The translations under genes were made by a program, and so were the position numbers. Below the pieces are notes generated by a model, which was not told the origin of the DNA, did no database searches, and worked only from the letters and a program-made list of their open reading frames with translations. Source: Podocnemis expansa (lineage: Eukaryota; Chordata; Testudines; Podocnemididae). From it: a stretch of DNA of 64,000 bases. Where the stretch lies: positions 1,436,978 to 1,500,977 of the forward strand of contig ML681971.1 in the NCBI GenBank assembly GCA_007922195.1, in the 5' to 3' direction. Each line of letters begins with the position of its first letter. Position 1 is the first letter of the stretch. This document shows, one piece after another, positions 11,216-24,139 of this stretch.

Positions 11216-11753
11216 TCAATAAATAAAATTTGTTGGTCACAGACTGAAAATCAGTAAGTAAATTTAGTAAGCAACTGCCAGAAGCCAGGCAATATGAAAT
11301 TAAGATGTTAGACTGTAGTAACATTGGCAAAAGTCACCCACATTAATTAATGACCAGTTTACTATAAAGAAGTATGCATACAGAGAACATGTAGAATGTC
11401 AATTTATAAGTCATAAAAATTTTTAAGGTGACCTGGCACTACTTTAACCCCCAAAAAACATTTAGAATAATGTATCAAAAGCAATGAGTAAAAATTGCAA
11501 GAGGCCTTCAGCAAATAACTAACAGCTCATCTTCATTTTCTTGCTCTACAGGTCCCAAAGCATAGATCAGCCACATGCTGCTGGCTCCCACTTGCGTGAC
11601 ACTTCACCATGCCAGCTGCTGATGTCATACCACCACAGAATTCCACTGCAGATTGGAGGAGCCTATATGATTAAGTCAAGTTCTAGGAGAAAATGGTTTG
11701 TTTTACAATACAGCAGCAAGGTGTCATATTGTGAAACAAACAAAACAGGACTT
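11216..11753. other. Gene-free intronic stretch
   Basis: AT-rich sequence with no recognisable coding or repeat structure beyond short A/T runs. Confidence 0.4.
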
Positions 11754-11769
11754 ACTTTACCTAGCAGAA

Positions 11770-11999
11770 CAAACCAGGAGTCTGGCGATACTTTTAAAGA
11801 GTAACAAATTTATTTATTGCATGAGCTTTCATGGGAGAAACTCCCACTTCATCAAAACTCTGCCATTTTCAAAGCATCTGACAAAGTGGGATTTTCTCCC
11901 ACAAAAGCTCTGTGATAAATAAATTTGTTAGTCTTTAAAAGTGCCACCACACTCCTTGTTTGTTTTGCTGGACTAGATTAACATAGCTACCTCTTTGGA
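11770..11999 (+). mobile_element. Penelope-like 3' tail, inverted dimer, with 16-bp TSD
   Basis: The insertion is flanked by ACTTTACCTAGCAGAA at 11754-11769 and 12000-12015. It holds two head-to-head copies of the Penelope 3' hairpin region. The left copy is reversed (CATGAGCTTTCATGGGAG, with TTGATGAAG on its own strand). The right copy is forward (CATCTGACAAAGTGGG) and runs on to the terminal CTAGATTAACATAGCTACC. Each copy has a GTGGGA..TCCCAC-type stem framed by hammerhead-like core bases, both mutated. Confidence 0.87.
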
Positions 12000-12194
12000 A
12001 CTTTACCTAGCAGAATGACTCCAATCCACAGCAGCACCCCATGACATGTAACGTCACATATAACAGGTGCTGTAATGCCACCCTGAGTGGGAAGCAGGGA
12101 ACCACAACATGTCTGAATGTTGGGCTCTGCAAAACAGCAAAAAAACCCACACATTTTGAGTCCATACCTAAAACAGATCTTAGTCTCTGGGACC

Positions 12195-12610
12195 TTCACT
12201 AAGCTGCGGCAGGTCTACATGGGACACTGCTGTGCAGCATGTTGGTATAATGTATGCCTGCATTGTGGCTTGTCTCAAAGACACACCCTTTCCATGCTTT
12301 CTAGCTATTTTGCAATAACTTCCTTGCAAAAAAACCCAAAGCCTTAGGCTTAGTCAGTCTACGCTCACAGCACTTTTTGGCAGCGGCTGAAGAGTGATAT
12401 TCAAGGTACATAAAAGATACCTTGTGTACCTACCTTTGACTTTGTAACTCACTGTCCATACTGTGCTAAGTGCCACAAGTACAGACCAAGCCTTTGACTT
12501 AGCGTTATTCTATTTCTAGGACTGGAGTTCCTGACCACTCACTCAAATCCAGAAGAATGAACTAGCTGCGGTGAATTTGCCATCGTCAATGTAGACATAG
12601 CCTATAGCCC
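12195..12610. repeat. Probable MITE, degenerate
   Basis: The right edge ends in CAATGTAGACATAGCC, the terminal motif of MITEs also seen at 59366 (CAATGTAGACTCAGCC) and about 38950. A TCTACAT motif occurs at the left edge (about 12211) and another partial copy lies near 12357 (GTCTACGCTCACAGCA). Ends are approximate and no duplication was seen. Confidence 0.4.
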
Positions 12611-13393
12611 TGTGCTTCAGTTCCCCTACTCTCTGAGGAACAGTGAAAATTAATGAAGGTTTGGAAAACGCTTTGAAGTTTAGAAGTTATGTATTAGCTT
12701 ATTTTACATACTCCTATTCTTCCTGAAGTGCAGCCATAAACAGAGAGGTCAGTTCTTTCACTGTATTCTAGCTACGTTCAACAGAGAAGTAACAATGTTC
12801 TAGCCCAAGTACACATACAGATACTGAATATCTGTTCGTGTTTTTAAACTTAGTTTAAGAAAAAGTAGTGAATAATCCAGTTAATATTTTAGATTTATAT
12901 TCCCCTGACAATAAAGCAAACTTGTGTGCTCTCCAAATATATAAATTCCCTCTTTAGACAGCTCAGAGAAAAGCTTTCAGATCCCTGAAAATTGTACAGA
13001 ACATAAAATTCACAGTAAAATACCAAATAGTGACAGCAGCCAGAAGAAACATAATATGTTATCCATTTTAACAAACTTGTGTGCCAGCACAGTCATCATC
13101 ATATATTAAACATGTATTTTACCGGGGGGGGGGGGGGGAGGAGGAATCTGTGCACAGACCATAATTATTCTCCTATATAAATTACAAGCATTTCTATTCA
13201 GTAAAATAAAGGGCCAGACAAATGTTAAGATCTGTACAGTAGTATAATTCAAATACAATGTTAGCACTTAGCTAAACAGCCATACTTTGGCACCCACAGT
13301 GTCAGCTAAGACATACAGCCAAGATGTTCTGCTGGCCCATGCCAAAAACGTAAAAGTCAAGGGAATTTGGCTAGCAGTGTGTGTGCGCATGCA

Positions 13394-13394
<1 letters not shown>
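12611..13394. other. Gene-free stretch with a poly-G run
   Basis: AT-rich intronic sequence. The only distinct feature is a run of 15 G at 13124-13138. No coding frame or repeat family was recognised. Confidence 0.4.
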
Positions 13395-13434
<40 letters not shown>

Positions 13435-13444
13435 NNNNNNNNNN

Positions 13445-13494
<50 letters not shown>

Positions 13495-13518
13495 GCATTA
13501 TATATATGTATATACGTT

Positions 13519-13560
<42 letters not shown>
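13395..13560. repeat. TG microsatellite with gap, AT spacer, then CA microsatellite
   Basis: (TG)n runs from 13395 to 13493 and is interrupted by 10 Ns at 13435-13444. It is followed by an AT-rich spacer (ATATATATGTATATACG) and (CA)n at 13523-13560. The two halves are complementary, so the block can fold back. The Ns mark an assembly gap, so the true length is unknown. Confidence 0.95.
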
Positions 13561-13562
<2 letters not shown>

Positions 13563-14392
13563 TTTTGCATCCTGTCCAATTTGTTTTGAGCAATAGTATT
13601 TGATCAATACACCCAGTTCGCTAAAAGTGTAATCAGAGATTTTGCTTGATTTAATAACATCACTAGAACTGACGCATCATGGGTTCAGAAGCTCATTCTT
13701 TGACATGGTAACATCCTGCTAAACAGAGACCTCTGACTGTATTACTGTACAATGTTTCTCAAGTGCAAGCTCACCATTGTAATGTTTACTGTATTGTCTC
13801 TAATATTTACACAGCAAGGATCTCTGGACCTGTTAAAACTTCCTAAACAAACAGCTAAAATTACACATACACATCTTTATCTTAAAGAAATACTCAAGGG
13901 CCAGGGTCTCTTGAGGGCAGAAGAAAATAATTGTGTATTGTTCTTTAACTCAATGACATAGAGAAATGCCATTAATAATGGCTTTAAGTGATAGGCCTTC
14001 CTCTGGCCTTTTTGATTTCCTTCTCAACAGCATAAATTGCTAACATGCTGCAATAGCCCTTTAAATATTCAGAGATCAGCATTTCTTCTTAGGAGCCCAT
14101 CTGAGCACATCTGTCTGTGTGTCCAACAAAAAACGCTCCAAATCATAACCACAATATTCAATGCAATTCATGACAGGTTAAGATATGCCCCAATTCTCTA
14201 ACCATCAGCTTTAAAAATCAAAATTATGTGCTCATTCTTGAAATGATAACAGGAATGCTGCACAAAGATAATTTTGCTCTCTTTGCCAGGCAACTTGCCA
14301 TCAATTGTTTGTGTGACATTTTCCCTGTAATTATACATTCTAAAAGAGGAAGTTTTCAGCCTGACAAGCTGGCAGTAGAATCCAGATGTTAC
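13561..14392. other. Intronic sequence downstream of the myosin exon
   Basis: This stretch follows the donor of the 14393-14509 exon in transcript direction. No further exon was recognised, and no repeat family was assigned. Confidence 0.4.
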
Positions 14393-14509
14393 CTTGGTGC
14401 TTTCCTCCACATCCTTTGTATTCAAAAGTGCATGATTAATTCGAAAAACTATCCAATCAAACAGGGCACTATACAATGATTTAGCCATGGAATTCCGCAC
14501 TGTGACAGC
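14393..14509 (-). CDS. MYO9A: Class IX myosin motor-domain exon (downstream exon)
   Basis: This is a 117-bp exon of exactly 39 codons. A T-rich tract ending in AG lies just above 14509, and a GT donor (gtaaca) follows 14393. The product contains [20 protein letters not shown], the strongly conserved myosin motor helix that precedes switch II (the LDIFGFE region), which should be in the next exon beyond the left edge. Class IX myosins are actin motors with a C-terminal RhoGAP domain. In the transcript this exon should follow 54596-54685 directly, since both borders are phase 0. The variant matches my recollection of MYO9A (KLAE/AVTVRNS) better than MYO9B (SLSE/AITARDS), so the paralogue is inferred. 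The frame is intact with no stops. Confidence 0.9.
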
Positions 14510-17500
14510 CTAGAAAAAAATGGAAATGATTATTAGAAATAATTAATTGCATACCTTAAATCTGGTTTACATAATAGTTAAGAAGCTGTGCATGCAACGT
14601 CTATCTTTAATTTAACAAAATCTTTTAACTTCATTTGATGCTACACTGCTCCTGAAGCACTTAGTGATTTGTCTTCATTACCAGTCTATTCAACCTACCC
14701 ATGACTTATGCCACCTGAATTTTATTTTGGTGGATGGTGCAGAAGGCCAGTTCATACAATACAATAAATGACACAGTTGAGGTCTGAGTCTTGATGGAAT
14801 CACTCAGCTTCATGAATACCTTAAATCTATCCGTCTCCATCTACGGGAGCTGCAACTCACACTTGAATTAAGAGTTCCATTTACACTGCACACTTCCTGT
14901 GGTGGTCTCTAAATACGTACTCAGTTAGCACTGCTAGTATGGGTACAGGCAGCTGCAGCACTGATGGCTAGGTGCTGTGTAGGTGAGTTAAGACATGCCT
15001 GAAACTATGGGCACGTAGCACAGCCTGCATGGCTCTCTACAGCCCAAGCACTACCTCCACAACTCACACTGCTATTTTTACTCATTGAGCATCCCACTGC
15101 CTCCATGCTGCTGAATCCTTTCCCCACCACTGGGAGAGACTGGAACAGTAGAGAGGAAGTGTGGACACAGCTCACATTTCACTACGCCATCTAGTTATCC
15201 ATTCCGTACTTGCTGTCGACACTGGGGTGCACTGCCATATGCAGGTTTATTATTCTTCAGACAGCCATCACAGAATGAAGAATAATACTTCATTAGAAAT
15301 ACCATCCAAGTCGAGATGTTCTTTGAGCTATGTCTCAAGAGATTTCACTTGATTGACAACAGTTAAAAAAACCAAGAAAAAAACTGCAATATCAATATGT
15401 AGGTTTGTTTTTTTCCAAGAGCATACACTCTCTGAAACAGATACCTAGGAACTGGGCAGGAGAGGAGTTGATAGTTCACACTTTGAAGGCCTACTGACAT
15501 TTACAACCCACTGAAGCTATTTTGGATCTCACAGTTTACGATTCCCTAGTTTGGATTATTACCTTGATTTTGATTCAAAGACTTGTGTACATGTTAATCT
15601 ATTAAAATGTTCTGAAATGATTGGTGACTGCAGAGTTAATTCAGAGCTGTTTTTAGCCATGGTACAAAGAAGAAAGAACACTAAGTTCTCCTGGTGATGG
15701 AGATTGTCTCTCATCAACAGGAGATTCAGAAACACCCATTTTAATCAAAAGCTTTAAACTACAACTGCAACCAGCAGCTTATTACACACTGCAATGAAAT
15801 GCCTCACACTGAGTGCACTTTTGGAAAGCAGCCTGGAGCATATACGGAGTATATTTCTTTTCAAGCAGGCAATGAAACTTTTGTCTCATTTTACCAGATA
15901 GAGAAAAGCTATTCAAAGAATTTACTGTCTGCCCAACTCATCCTTTCTCCTGTTCCCAACGTAGAGATCTACATCTAATAGTTTCCAAAGATAACATCTC
16001 ATCTTTATGTCATGGAGCTGAGTTATAAGAGTAACCTCATTTCACCAGGACAGTAATCAAAAGAAGAAAATAAGATCACACTAATAAGATTTGCACTACT
16101 GTTTTAATGGAAGCTGCCTCTTTTTCCTCTGAGTATCTTATACCAACTTCTTTTACCATGTTCATCTACTCTTGGGCCAACACTTAAACCTGTACTTGCA
16201 GTCACCCACGGCTGTCTCTCTGATCCACCAGATGGCATTAATAAAACCAAGAACATCACCTCTGTATATTTAAAATGGGTAAATCTGAGGATGGGCCCAA
16301 ACCCACAAATATATGAAAGACTATATGTAATGCCACAAACATCTAGCTCTACCTTGATTATATTTTGCTAAATGGTAACATACCACAACTGTCTGATAAG
16401 ATAAGAAAAACAAAACAAAAACAAAAACAAAAGTCAAAGCAAAAAGAAAAAAAAATTAAAGGAATTGCTTGACACTGCAAAAAGCAAATTATTTCTTATT
16501 TTCAAAAAATATGTATGACAAAAATTACAAGCAGTGAACAAGAAGAAAATCAGTTGTACTGAAGAACAATTTTATGCTCCCATTTTAGCAAAATCCAGTA
16601 GTTTTTTATTTCAGAACTTGATTTGTATGTTGTAGTTAGTTTATTAAGAGAATTATAAACAAAGGTTTACATTTTCTAAGCTAATGTCTTGTATGCTCTT
16701 TACAGTAAATTTCAACTTATACCAGTTCTTTTTACCATCCGTTTCTCAGATATTAACCCTGAAATGTTTAATCAAATTAAAGAGTTTTCAAGACTGATTT
16801 TGCTAACCCTGTGTTCTGCCTCTTTTTATTGAAACTGCTGATGTTGGAAGTCCATTCCCTAATGCTGAACTACACAATTCTGTGTACCACCCAAGACAAA
16901 CGGACAGAGGAAATTAGAGATGTTGACCAAGATGTGATAACATTTCTTGCTGTTGAAATGGATTTGTTCTGGAGCAGCCTCACTTCAGTCTTTCACAGCT
17001 TTGTATATTTTACTGTGCAATGTTATGAAAAATGAAGGTTGGCCTCCTTCTACCGCAGACCATATGAGGTACACTGAACAACTCCTTTGCCATCTTTTTC
17101 CTTCCTACAAAAATAATAGCATAGTAAAGTATACAGTAACCGTACAACAGCCAGGGCGCCTAAGTCCTGAGGAAAAGAGAATGGAGTACAAGAAGGCTGC
17201 TCCTTTTCTCCAACATGTATCCTGCTACTGTGCAGCTTAGAAGGCTCATAGGAGAGTGTTGCCTATTTGCTAATCTCTAGGAGCCAAGTACCATAGAATA
17301 ATGTATGGCTTAGGTGATGAAGTTCTCTACCTACATTTCTAGAAGCTTTGGGTTGTACAGATTTATAACCATACCAGCAGAGAGCTCCTGACACAGAAAT
17401 ATATGTAAATATGCCAGGAAATGTTAGCCAAAAATGAAAAGTGAACTTAGTTTTCAATTTCATTGCTCCTTATCACAGAAATTTTGCTCTCAATTATACA

Positions 17501-18100
17501 ATCTTAAATCCAGAGTAACTCTATTGACAACAATGCGGTCACATCAGATTTGCTCTGATGTAAATCAGAGCAAAATGTGACATTATCTATTTCTCATAGA
17601 AGGTGATGAAGCTCACAGGGGCAGAGGCTGGGTTCTGGGAAATTCTTGATGTGCCCTGTGTGAGCCTTGTGAGATACAAGGTGTAAGAAAAGTTCCTATG
17701 CACTTTTCTAAGGTGTGCAGAGGATGAAGTAGAGAGAAGTAAACCCTCCTACAGAGCTCCAATGATGCATAGATCAAGGAAGTCCTGCAGTGGGAAGACA
17801 AATAATTGTAAATGATGTAATTTACAGGCTCGACTGTCAATTTTGATATGTCCTGGGTGTTCTTAGAAGGATAAACCTGCCTTAGCAGAGAGCTTCTGCC
17901 TTAAATTTGCTAAGCCTTCTTACTTTGCTAGGAAAGTTTTTCATTGTAGAGTCACTGTTTGTTTTCCGTACTGACATCTTTTCATGTCCATTTTTCTCAA
18001 CCACATGTGAAAAATGAACCAAGTGTCAGAAGAGGGAGAACTGCAATGAACGGAGATAGTTAACCAGCTGTGGTAGCGAACTGTATGGGTACATTACCCA
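14510..18100. other. Gene-free intronic stretch
   Basis: AT-rich intron upstream of the 14393-14509 exon. It contains an A-rich CAAAA-type tract at about 16407-16460 and no coding frame with recognisable homology. The longest frames here look random. Confidence 0.45.
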
Positions 18101-18286
18101 CAATGTTCCCTCTAATTACTCGTAGACTGTGTGCGCAAACAATTTCTTTGTGTGTGCAAAAACATTTCTTTGTGAGCACCAATATTAGCACTACTGAATT
18201 TTTTTGTGCGCACTTTATTTTGTTGTGTGCGCGGGTTTCATGACCTGTGTGTGCGCGCATACGCGCACAGCTTAGAGGGAACAGTG
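18101..18286. mobile_element. Short MITE of the CAATGTTCCCTCTAA type
   Basis: Inverted ends are CAATGTTCCCTCTAA at 18101 and TTAGAGGGAACAGTG at 18286. The same ends bound the longer element at 50939-51408. The inside is rich in TGTGTGCGC alternation on both sides. No clear 8-bp duplication is left. Confidence 0.75.
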
Positions 18287-20740
18287 CCCACTGGTAGCTT
18301 TTTCAACAGGAAAAGCTCAACCAGCTTGCAGTGTGAGAGAAAGCACCTTAAGCCTTAGATACAGGACAGGCTCATAGATATGAGAAAAGGAATGAGTACA
18401 TTTTTTCCTGAATCAGGCTCTTTATTTCCATATCTGTCTTCAGAATCAGTCCTAATACATAATACCTCACTCTGTTCATGGAAAGAGAAAAATGCCATTT
18501 AGAACAATATTTCCCTCTTTACCATAATTAGATAGTAAACCATACAATATAATGAGGCTTTCATTTCCTAAAAGGATAGACTGCTGCAGTTCTCCAAGCA
18601 GTGTGATTAAACAAGATTTGTCTACAGGATTTTGGAATTTGCTTGGAGAACAAGTTTCTTCTTTTTAACTCTACACTTATTAATGTCACGTGTTCTCAAT
18701 GCACTACTGAACACTACAGTGGAGACAGATGAAAGATTCTGTTATCCTCCACAAGATCTCTGAAATCCAGGAGACTAAAAAGGAACACTGCACTACAGTT
18801 CATGACCTTTTGCATGACCTATTATTAATCAGTTCATTGGAGTCATTTACGTATTAGGAATGTAACTATATAATCAAAACATGCCAGAGTCAAAGAAGTT
18901 TGATGAGTCAGAGGAATTTCTTCATTTCAGCTATACAAGCGCTGTGCCACATTTAAGTTTGCCTCATTACAATAATAGGCCTCCTATTCAGGAAAGCATC
19001 TAAATGAGCAAGTCCTTCTCCAGAAAGTAAAATATTTAAAACACGCTTAAGTTGAAGCACACACTTAATTCGAAGTACATGCTTAATTTGCATTGACTCT
19101 GAATGCTTGTGCAATTTTCCTGAACACAGGCGTTATACACTTCTGTATTTCTTTCTAGCTGAACAAATAATCGAACTTCCCCCTGCTTGACTCCATGTAA
19201 AATGGTGGTGCAAGTAAATGGTGCTAATGACACAAAAGATTAGTTTTTAAGTGCTGCTCACATGCACAGATAAGAGATGGTAACCATTCTCATGGTACCC
19301 CAAGGATGGGTACGCTGAAAATATTTGAATCTAGATTTATACAGTGCCTCAATATTACAGTGAATAGCACGTTTTAATTACCTAATAGAGACGTTCTAAC
19401 TATTACTCCCCTTGACAAACTACTGTGATGAGGTGAGGTTGTGTGCATGTTGGGTTGTGTTACATGCCAATGATTTGTATTCCATGTAGAGGATGTTATT
19501 TGTGCACGGTTTGGTGCCCAAATACTCTCTTTTCCCCTCATTTAATTGATTTTTAGCCACATTGCTTGAGAACAAATGTTTCTGCCAGTCTCTAACTCCA
19601 TCGCCCATTATCACCCTTTGCCACTTTTCTCAACCAACTGCAGAATCAAAGAACTTTGCTTGCAGCTACTTCTCTCCCTTTTACAAAAATAAATGCTCTC
19701 TTAGTGGGCTTTTAATCTAGCTTCTTTATTTGGGGGTTAATGCATTCATCAAAATATGCAATTTTGTTTGAGTCTGCCAGTGGATGTTTCATTAAAAAGT
19801 TCTGGTTCATATTATGTCAGCTTCCGTAATCCACAGCCTCTGGTTTTTTGTACGTCTTATTATGTGACCACCACAGAAAAGTTGTAATGTAATACCATTT
19901 AGAAAACTATGTAAAAAGAATAAATTAGTAACATAAAAATGCTACTTATGGTGCCAAAGCAATCCTTCTGGGATCAAGAAAGTACAGCAAGTGTTTACTG
20001 CTTCCAGAGCAAAAAAGATTAAACACATTTTCATTCAGTGATTATTGAGGTATGCTTAAGAGACATGCTTTAATTAATAGACTTCTGGTATTTATGACTA
20101 AATTTGTGGGTGGGCATTTATTACTTGCAGGGCTGATAGTACTACCTATTAAGGTTACCCAAAATGACTCATAAGACGGCCCTGTTTTCAGTTGCTTATA
20201 AATGTTGCCCAACTAACCATTTGGGCTCAAATTTTTCACAAAAACTGGTTACCTAGGGTGAATGGTTTGGGTGTTTTTTGTTTGTTTGTTTTTGTTTTGT
20301 TCTTGGAAACTTCAGCTAGAACAGTCGTCTTTTTCTGAGACTTGAGGCTAAGGAAAAATACACTTTTCCCCATGTTGAAAACTCCTGAAAGCTCTTCTAA
20401 ATGCTTTAGCACTGACATACTTTGGAAGAGGGACTTGAAATTTGGCAGAGAGGTGGGCTTTGTGTGAAACATCTGCCTTGTGCCATGCTAGAAAAACGCA
20501 CACAAATGTGGCCAAGTTATAAACTTCTGAACAATTGTGATTCATACATGCTCAATGGAGACTTGCTAGAGCTCAACAGCTAAAATCTTAGCAGATTCTG
20601 TCCTAATTGAACACACTCAGGCCTCTCAAATCTCCTAACACTGACAAGACTGCATGAGCCACCCCCACAGAGCAGCTGAGCTATACATGCACCATCTCCA
20701 CAGAATGACTGAGTCCAAGCATAGCTCCAGCTAAGGGCTA
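18287..20740. other. Gene-free intronic stretch
   Basis: No supported gene. There is a T/G-rich tract at 20270-20305 (TTTGTTTGTTTTTG). No repeat family was recognised with confidence. Confidence 0.4.
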
Positions 20741-21360
20741 CAGGGATGAAATCTGTCCCTGTGTAAACTGCTCTTGACTGCCTGGGGCTGGGGTGCGTAC
20801 TGGATTTGAGAGAAGGTGATCATCCAATCTGAGTGGAGAGAGTACAGGAGCCAAAATCTGGGGAATGGAAACAAGAGGATTTGACGAAAGAGTCTGATGA
20901 GACTGGGGACCGGTGAGTGGCAGCAGTGAAGAGAAACTCTGACAGGGAGCTGGAAGGGCATGACTAACAGGCTCAGCAAGGAGATTGGAAGCTGGTACTG
21001 GTGGCAATGGGAGAGGTGGGAACTGGGAACCAATTGGTGGTTGGACAGGGAACACAGATCAGATAAGAATCTGGAGGGAGAGACGAAGACTGGAACAGGC
21101 AGGATAAGAGCAATGGCTGGACAAGGAAACTGGAACTAGAGACTGGGAGAAGGAAACTGATCAGATGCAGACTCCTGGGACAGAGAATAGGGACCAGTGT
21201 GGGGAGATATGCAAAGTAGACAAGAAACTGGGAGTAGGGAACTGGGATTGGCTGGGCAAGGAGAATGGGATGAGATGTCTGAGGAGTGGGTAGATTTACT
21301 AGTGTGATATTGGAAGGGATAGAAAAAGCTAGGTATTTGACTAACAAGGTATCAAAGAGT
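20741..21360. repeat. G/A-rich degenerate short-unit repeat
   Basis: The plus strand is built of variants of GGGAACTGG, ACTGGGA and GACAAGGA repeated irregularly. The overlapping Pro/Ser/Leu-rich minus frames up to 124 codons are a result of this composition. This is probably an old minisatellite or purine-rich repeat. Confidence 0.55.
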
Positions 21361-22712
21361 TAGTGTGTGGCAGCTCTAGAGATGCTGCCTACTAGCCCAT
21401 TTGAGTTGTTAACACCCCCTCTTGCTTCCACACAACCCAGCACTCCACAACAGGCGTATCTACCCTACAACAGTAGGATACAGATATTATAAGAGAAATC
21501 AATGCAAGCAGCAACTTACAAGCATTTTGTAAAGTCTAAACTAACACTTTTAACAAGGATAACACACATACACACACACACACACAGACTCGTTTCCAGC
21601 TCTGCAGTAGTCAGTTGAAGCCTAGGGGTCTTGGGATGAACTGGACCTGATCTGCCACTGTCACACTTACATCAAAGATTTTGAGGCTCTCCAATACTAC
21701 AGTAGCAGTGGCCACATAAGATAGACAGATGCACATGGCTGCAGGGGTTTGCCAGGATGCCTCTCATGACAAAATCGGGGCCCCTTATCATAGATAAAAT
21801 CTCTGATAGTAAAGGCCATGTTCTTTGGGAATTGGACCCACTTACAGGCTCCTTCAAACTTTTTCACTGTATTTAAATTACCCAATATGTCTGATCAGCT
21901 GTATGGTTTTGGTTCTCAATGGGGAATTAAGTAAATGGAGTATTGCCAAATGTAATGTCTCTCCCAGGCCCTAAGCCAAGAAGGAAACCTATGGGTGGAA
22001 AACATATTCGTTAAACATATTCTCTCTCTAAATAAAATGAGAGTCCAATCTTTCAATTCAGTCTGCTGTTACACGCTCAGGCATCCTTTGTTGCCACACT
22101 GGCATCTTGTAAAATCAGCAACTGTGCTTCTATACACAGATGATTTTGCAAGATGACCGGTGAGGAACACCCTCAGGGCTAAAAGAACCCCATGGTCTTC
22201 ATTCTGCTGATTCAGTTTTCTCCCCCTCAAGTGCCATTTCAAACAGCATCATTGTTGCTGAAATGCCATTTAAACAACAGTGTTCTCAGAACTCTTATTC
22301 AGTGACCTGCCTTCTTGGCAGAGGTCCAACTAACCTTTTATAGATATTTTCACATGATCTACTGGGAGAAATAAGTTCCCCAGTGTGCAGTCTGTTAGCC
22401 CTATTAGATTCAGTGCTTGTATTGTTCACTGACTCAATACATGAGAAACAGCTAACTGCATGTCAAGCATTCAGATAAAAAAGAATCTAGAAGTTTTTCC
22501 AACTGACCATGGGAGAAATACATCTGACAAATGAGGTGGGTGGGACTATTCAGGCAAATATTTATTTTGAAGCTTTAAAGAGCAACAGAGTCTAATGCAC
22601 AATAACAACAGGACCTCACAGTGGCTATATATCACAGCTACTGAAAAGCAAGTAGAACCTTACTAGTAATAAATAATTATGTTATTGCAGTGCCCAGAGG
22701 GCACAACTGGGA
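21361..22712. other. Gene-free intronic stretch
   Basis: A short CA repeat lies at about 21562-21586. No coding frame with homology and no clear repeat boundaries were seen. Confidence 0.4.
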
Positions 22713-23246
22713 TTATGGTACTATTGAACTGACAGCCGTTCCTAAATTTTTACTAAACATTACTGAGGTTAAGACCGAAATTTCCAGAAGGGTGGCCTCA
22801 TTGATTACAATGGGAGGCAGAGTGATCCTGCACCTCTGAATAATCAGATCCACTTGTAAAATGGTGACTAAATATGGATTTAGCAGAGGGCTGGTGGGGT
22901 CTCCACCTAGTACAGCCTGCAGCTCATGGTAAAAACAGCAGGTCTTCAGCTTGAAACCAGATTGATTGCCATGATCCCTGGCCTGGTGGTATGCCCCGTG
23001 AAGTTTCTTCACTTTCATGAGACACAGCTGCAGATTCCTGTTATTCCCCCTATGAAATTTGTTCACAAATGTCCACATTTTTATGACTACTCCATAGCTG
23101 TGCTCTTCTCCTCTCAGGCCCAGGAGATCTAACACCTTCTGCCCACGGGAGGCAGGAGCACATTTACTGTGGGAAGCCAGCATGGCTAGTAGCACAGTTA
23201 CATGCAACAAGGGAGCACTGCTAGGTGTGCTTGCCAAGTTGGACAA
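22713..23246 (-). pseudogene. Myb/SANT-like (trihelix) domain ORF, probably a transposon-derived relic
   Basis: The 177-codon frame is open throughout. Residues about 30-120 resemble the Myb/SANT-like DNA-binding domain (Myb_DNA-bind_4 type) found in many turtle and fish proteins linked to Harbinger transposons. Visible pieces are KVLDLLGLRGEEHSYGVVI, CLMKVKKLHGAYHQARDHGN and FKLKTCCFYHELQAVLGGDP. The usual pattern is QCRVKVKxLRxAYxxxxxxN followed by CRFYDELHxILGG. The first Trp-containing helix looks altered. No partner gene or introns are visible and it sits alone inside the myosin intron. It could be the accessory gene of a dead Harbinger element or a retrocopy. Confidence 0.6.
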
Positions 23247-23599
23247 CCAGGAAAAGGTGTTTCAAAACTACATGGGAGGATTTTACAGCTGGAGGCATGG
23301 CTTCTGGTCTTTGTGAGTGGAGAGACTGTAACCAGATCAGTCACAGTCAAAGAGAATGGGGTGCTGCATCTTCACTCACATTACACTGACCTCAGTAGGT
23401 CAACCATGCCTCCACTCTGTTTGGGGAGGTGCTTTTACTGTGTAGCTGTAACTGGGCATTTATGTTTGCTGGAAACAAATTTCAGTTCAGACAAGCAAAA
23501 TGATTTACATTGACTTAACTTTATAGTGTACACCAGACCATTGAGAGGAAAGGAATAGGCAGAAGGCAGCAAATCTGTGTTTGAGAAGATATAGAAATG

Positions 23600-23667
23600 G
23601 GATCCTGGGGGTTGGACTAGATGACCTTGTGGGGTCCCTTCCAACCCTATGATTCTATGATTCTATA
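23600..23667 (+). mobile_element. CR1 LINE 3' end
   Basis: The stretch carries GGGTTGGACTAGATGACC, then GGTCCCTTCCAACCCTATGA and the tandem 8-mer tail GATTCTAT. This is the well-known 3' end of sauropsid CR1 elements. It is strongly 5'-truncated. Confidence 0.92.
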
Positions 23668-23857
23668 TTTGAGGTACAAATGAGACTGAGGCATAAGCTG
23701 CTTACTTTGACCTCACTCACACTGCAAGGCAGTCAAAAAGTTCTACAGCAACCACAACTTTCAATTTTTTTCCCACAAGTGCAATCTCCTAAAGAGAAGC
23801 AGTTCCACTCCTCTGATGTGGGGCTATTAAAATACATCTTCACTGAACCAAGAAACA

Positions 23858-24010
23858 GAGGTTACTCACCTTTGTGCAGTAGCCAAAGTTCCTCGAGATG
23901 CGCGTCCTCGACATACTCCCCCTTAGGTGTGTGTGTGCCAGCCACACCTAGGATCGGGTAGCTTTCAAAGCAGTGACCTGTGGAGTGGGGGAGGGGCGCT
24001 TAGAGTCCAT
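23858..24010. repeat. DIRS-C terminal repeat, 3' side of the element
   Basis: It begins near AACAGAGGTTACTCACC and contains GTAGCCAAAGTTCCTCGAG and GCGCGTCCTCGACAT. Its first part is repeated inverted in the internal complementary region. It shares ACACCTAGGATC and GGGAGGGGCGCTTAGAGTCC with the opposite end at 34270-34360 in inverted orientation. Confidence 0.85.
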
Positions 24011-24139
24011 CAGGTTTCACATCACTGTGACGCGCGCGCCTGCACTCCCCCGCCCTCACCGCTCCGCCACTCAGTTCTCCTCTACCGCAGAGACCGAAAG
24101 GTAATCTTAACGAGTCTGCGAAGTAGATGGGAGGAGGGC

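Noticed and set aside
13268..13603. Long frames of alternating Val/Cys or His/Thr
   Set aside because: They are translations of the TG/CA microsatellite across an N gap.
1..14392. Next downstream myosin exon (expected LDIFGFE block)
   Set aside because: I looked for it and saw no match, so it probably lies left of the window.
20731..21347. Pro/Ser/Leu-rich minus-strand frames up to 124 codons
   Set aside because: They follow from the G/A-rich repeat on the plus strand and show no domain.
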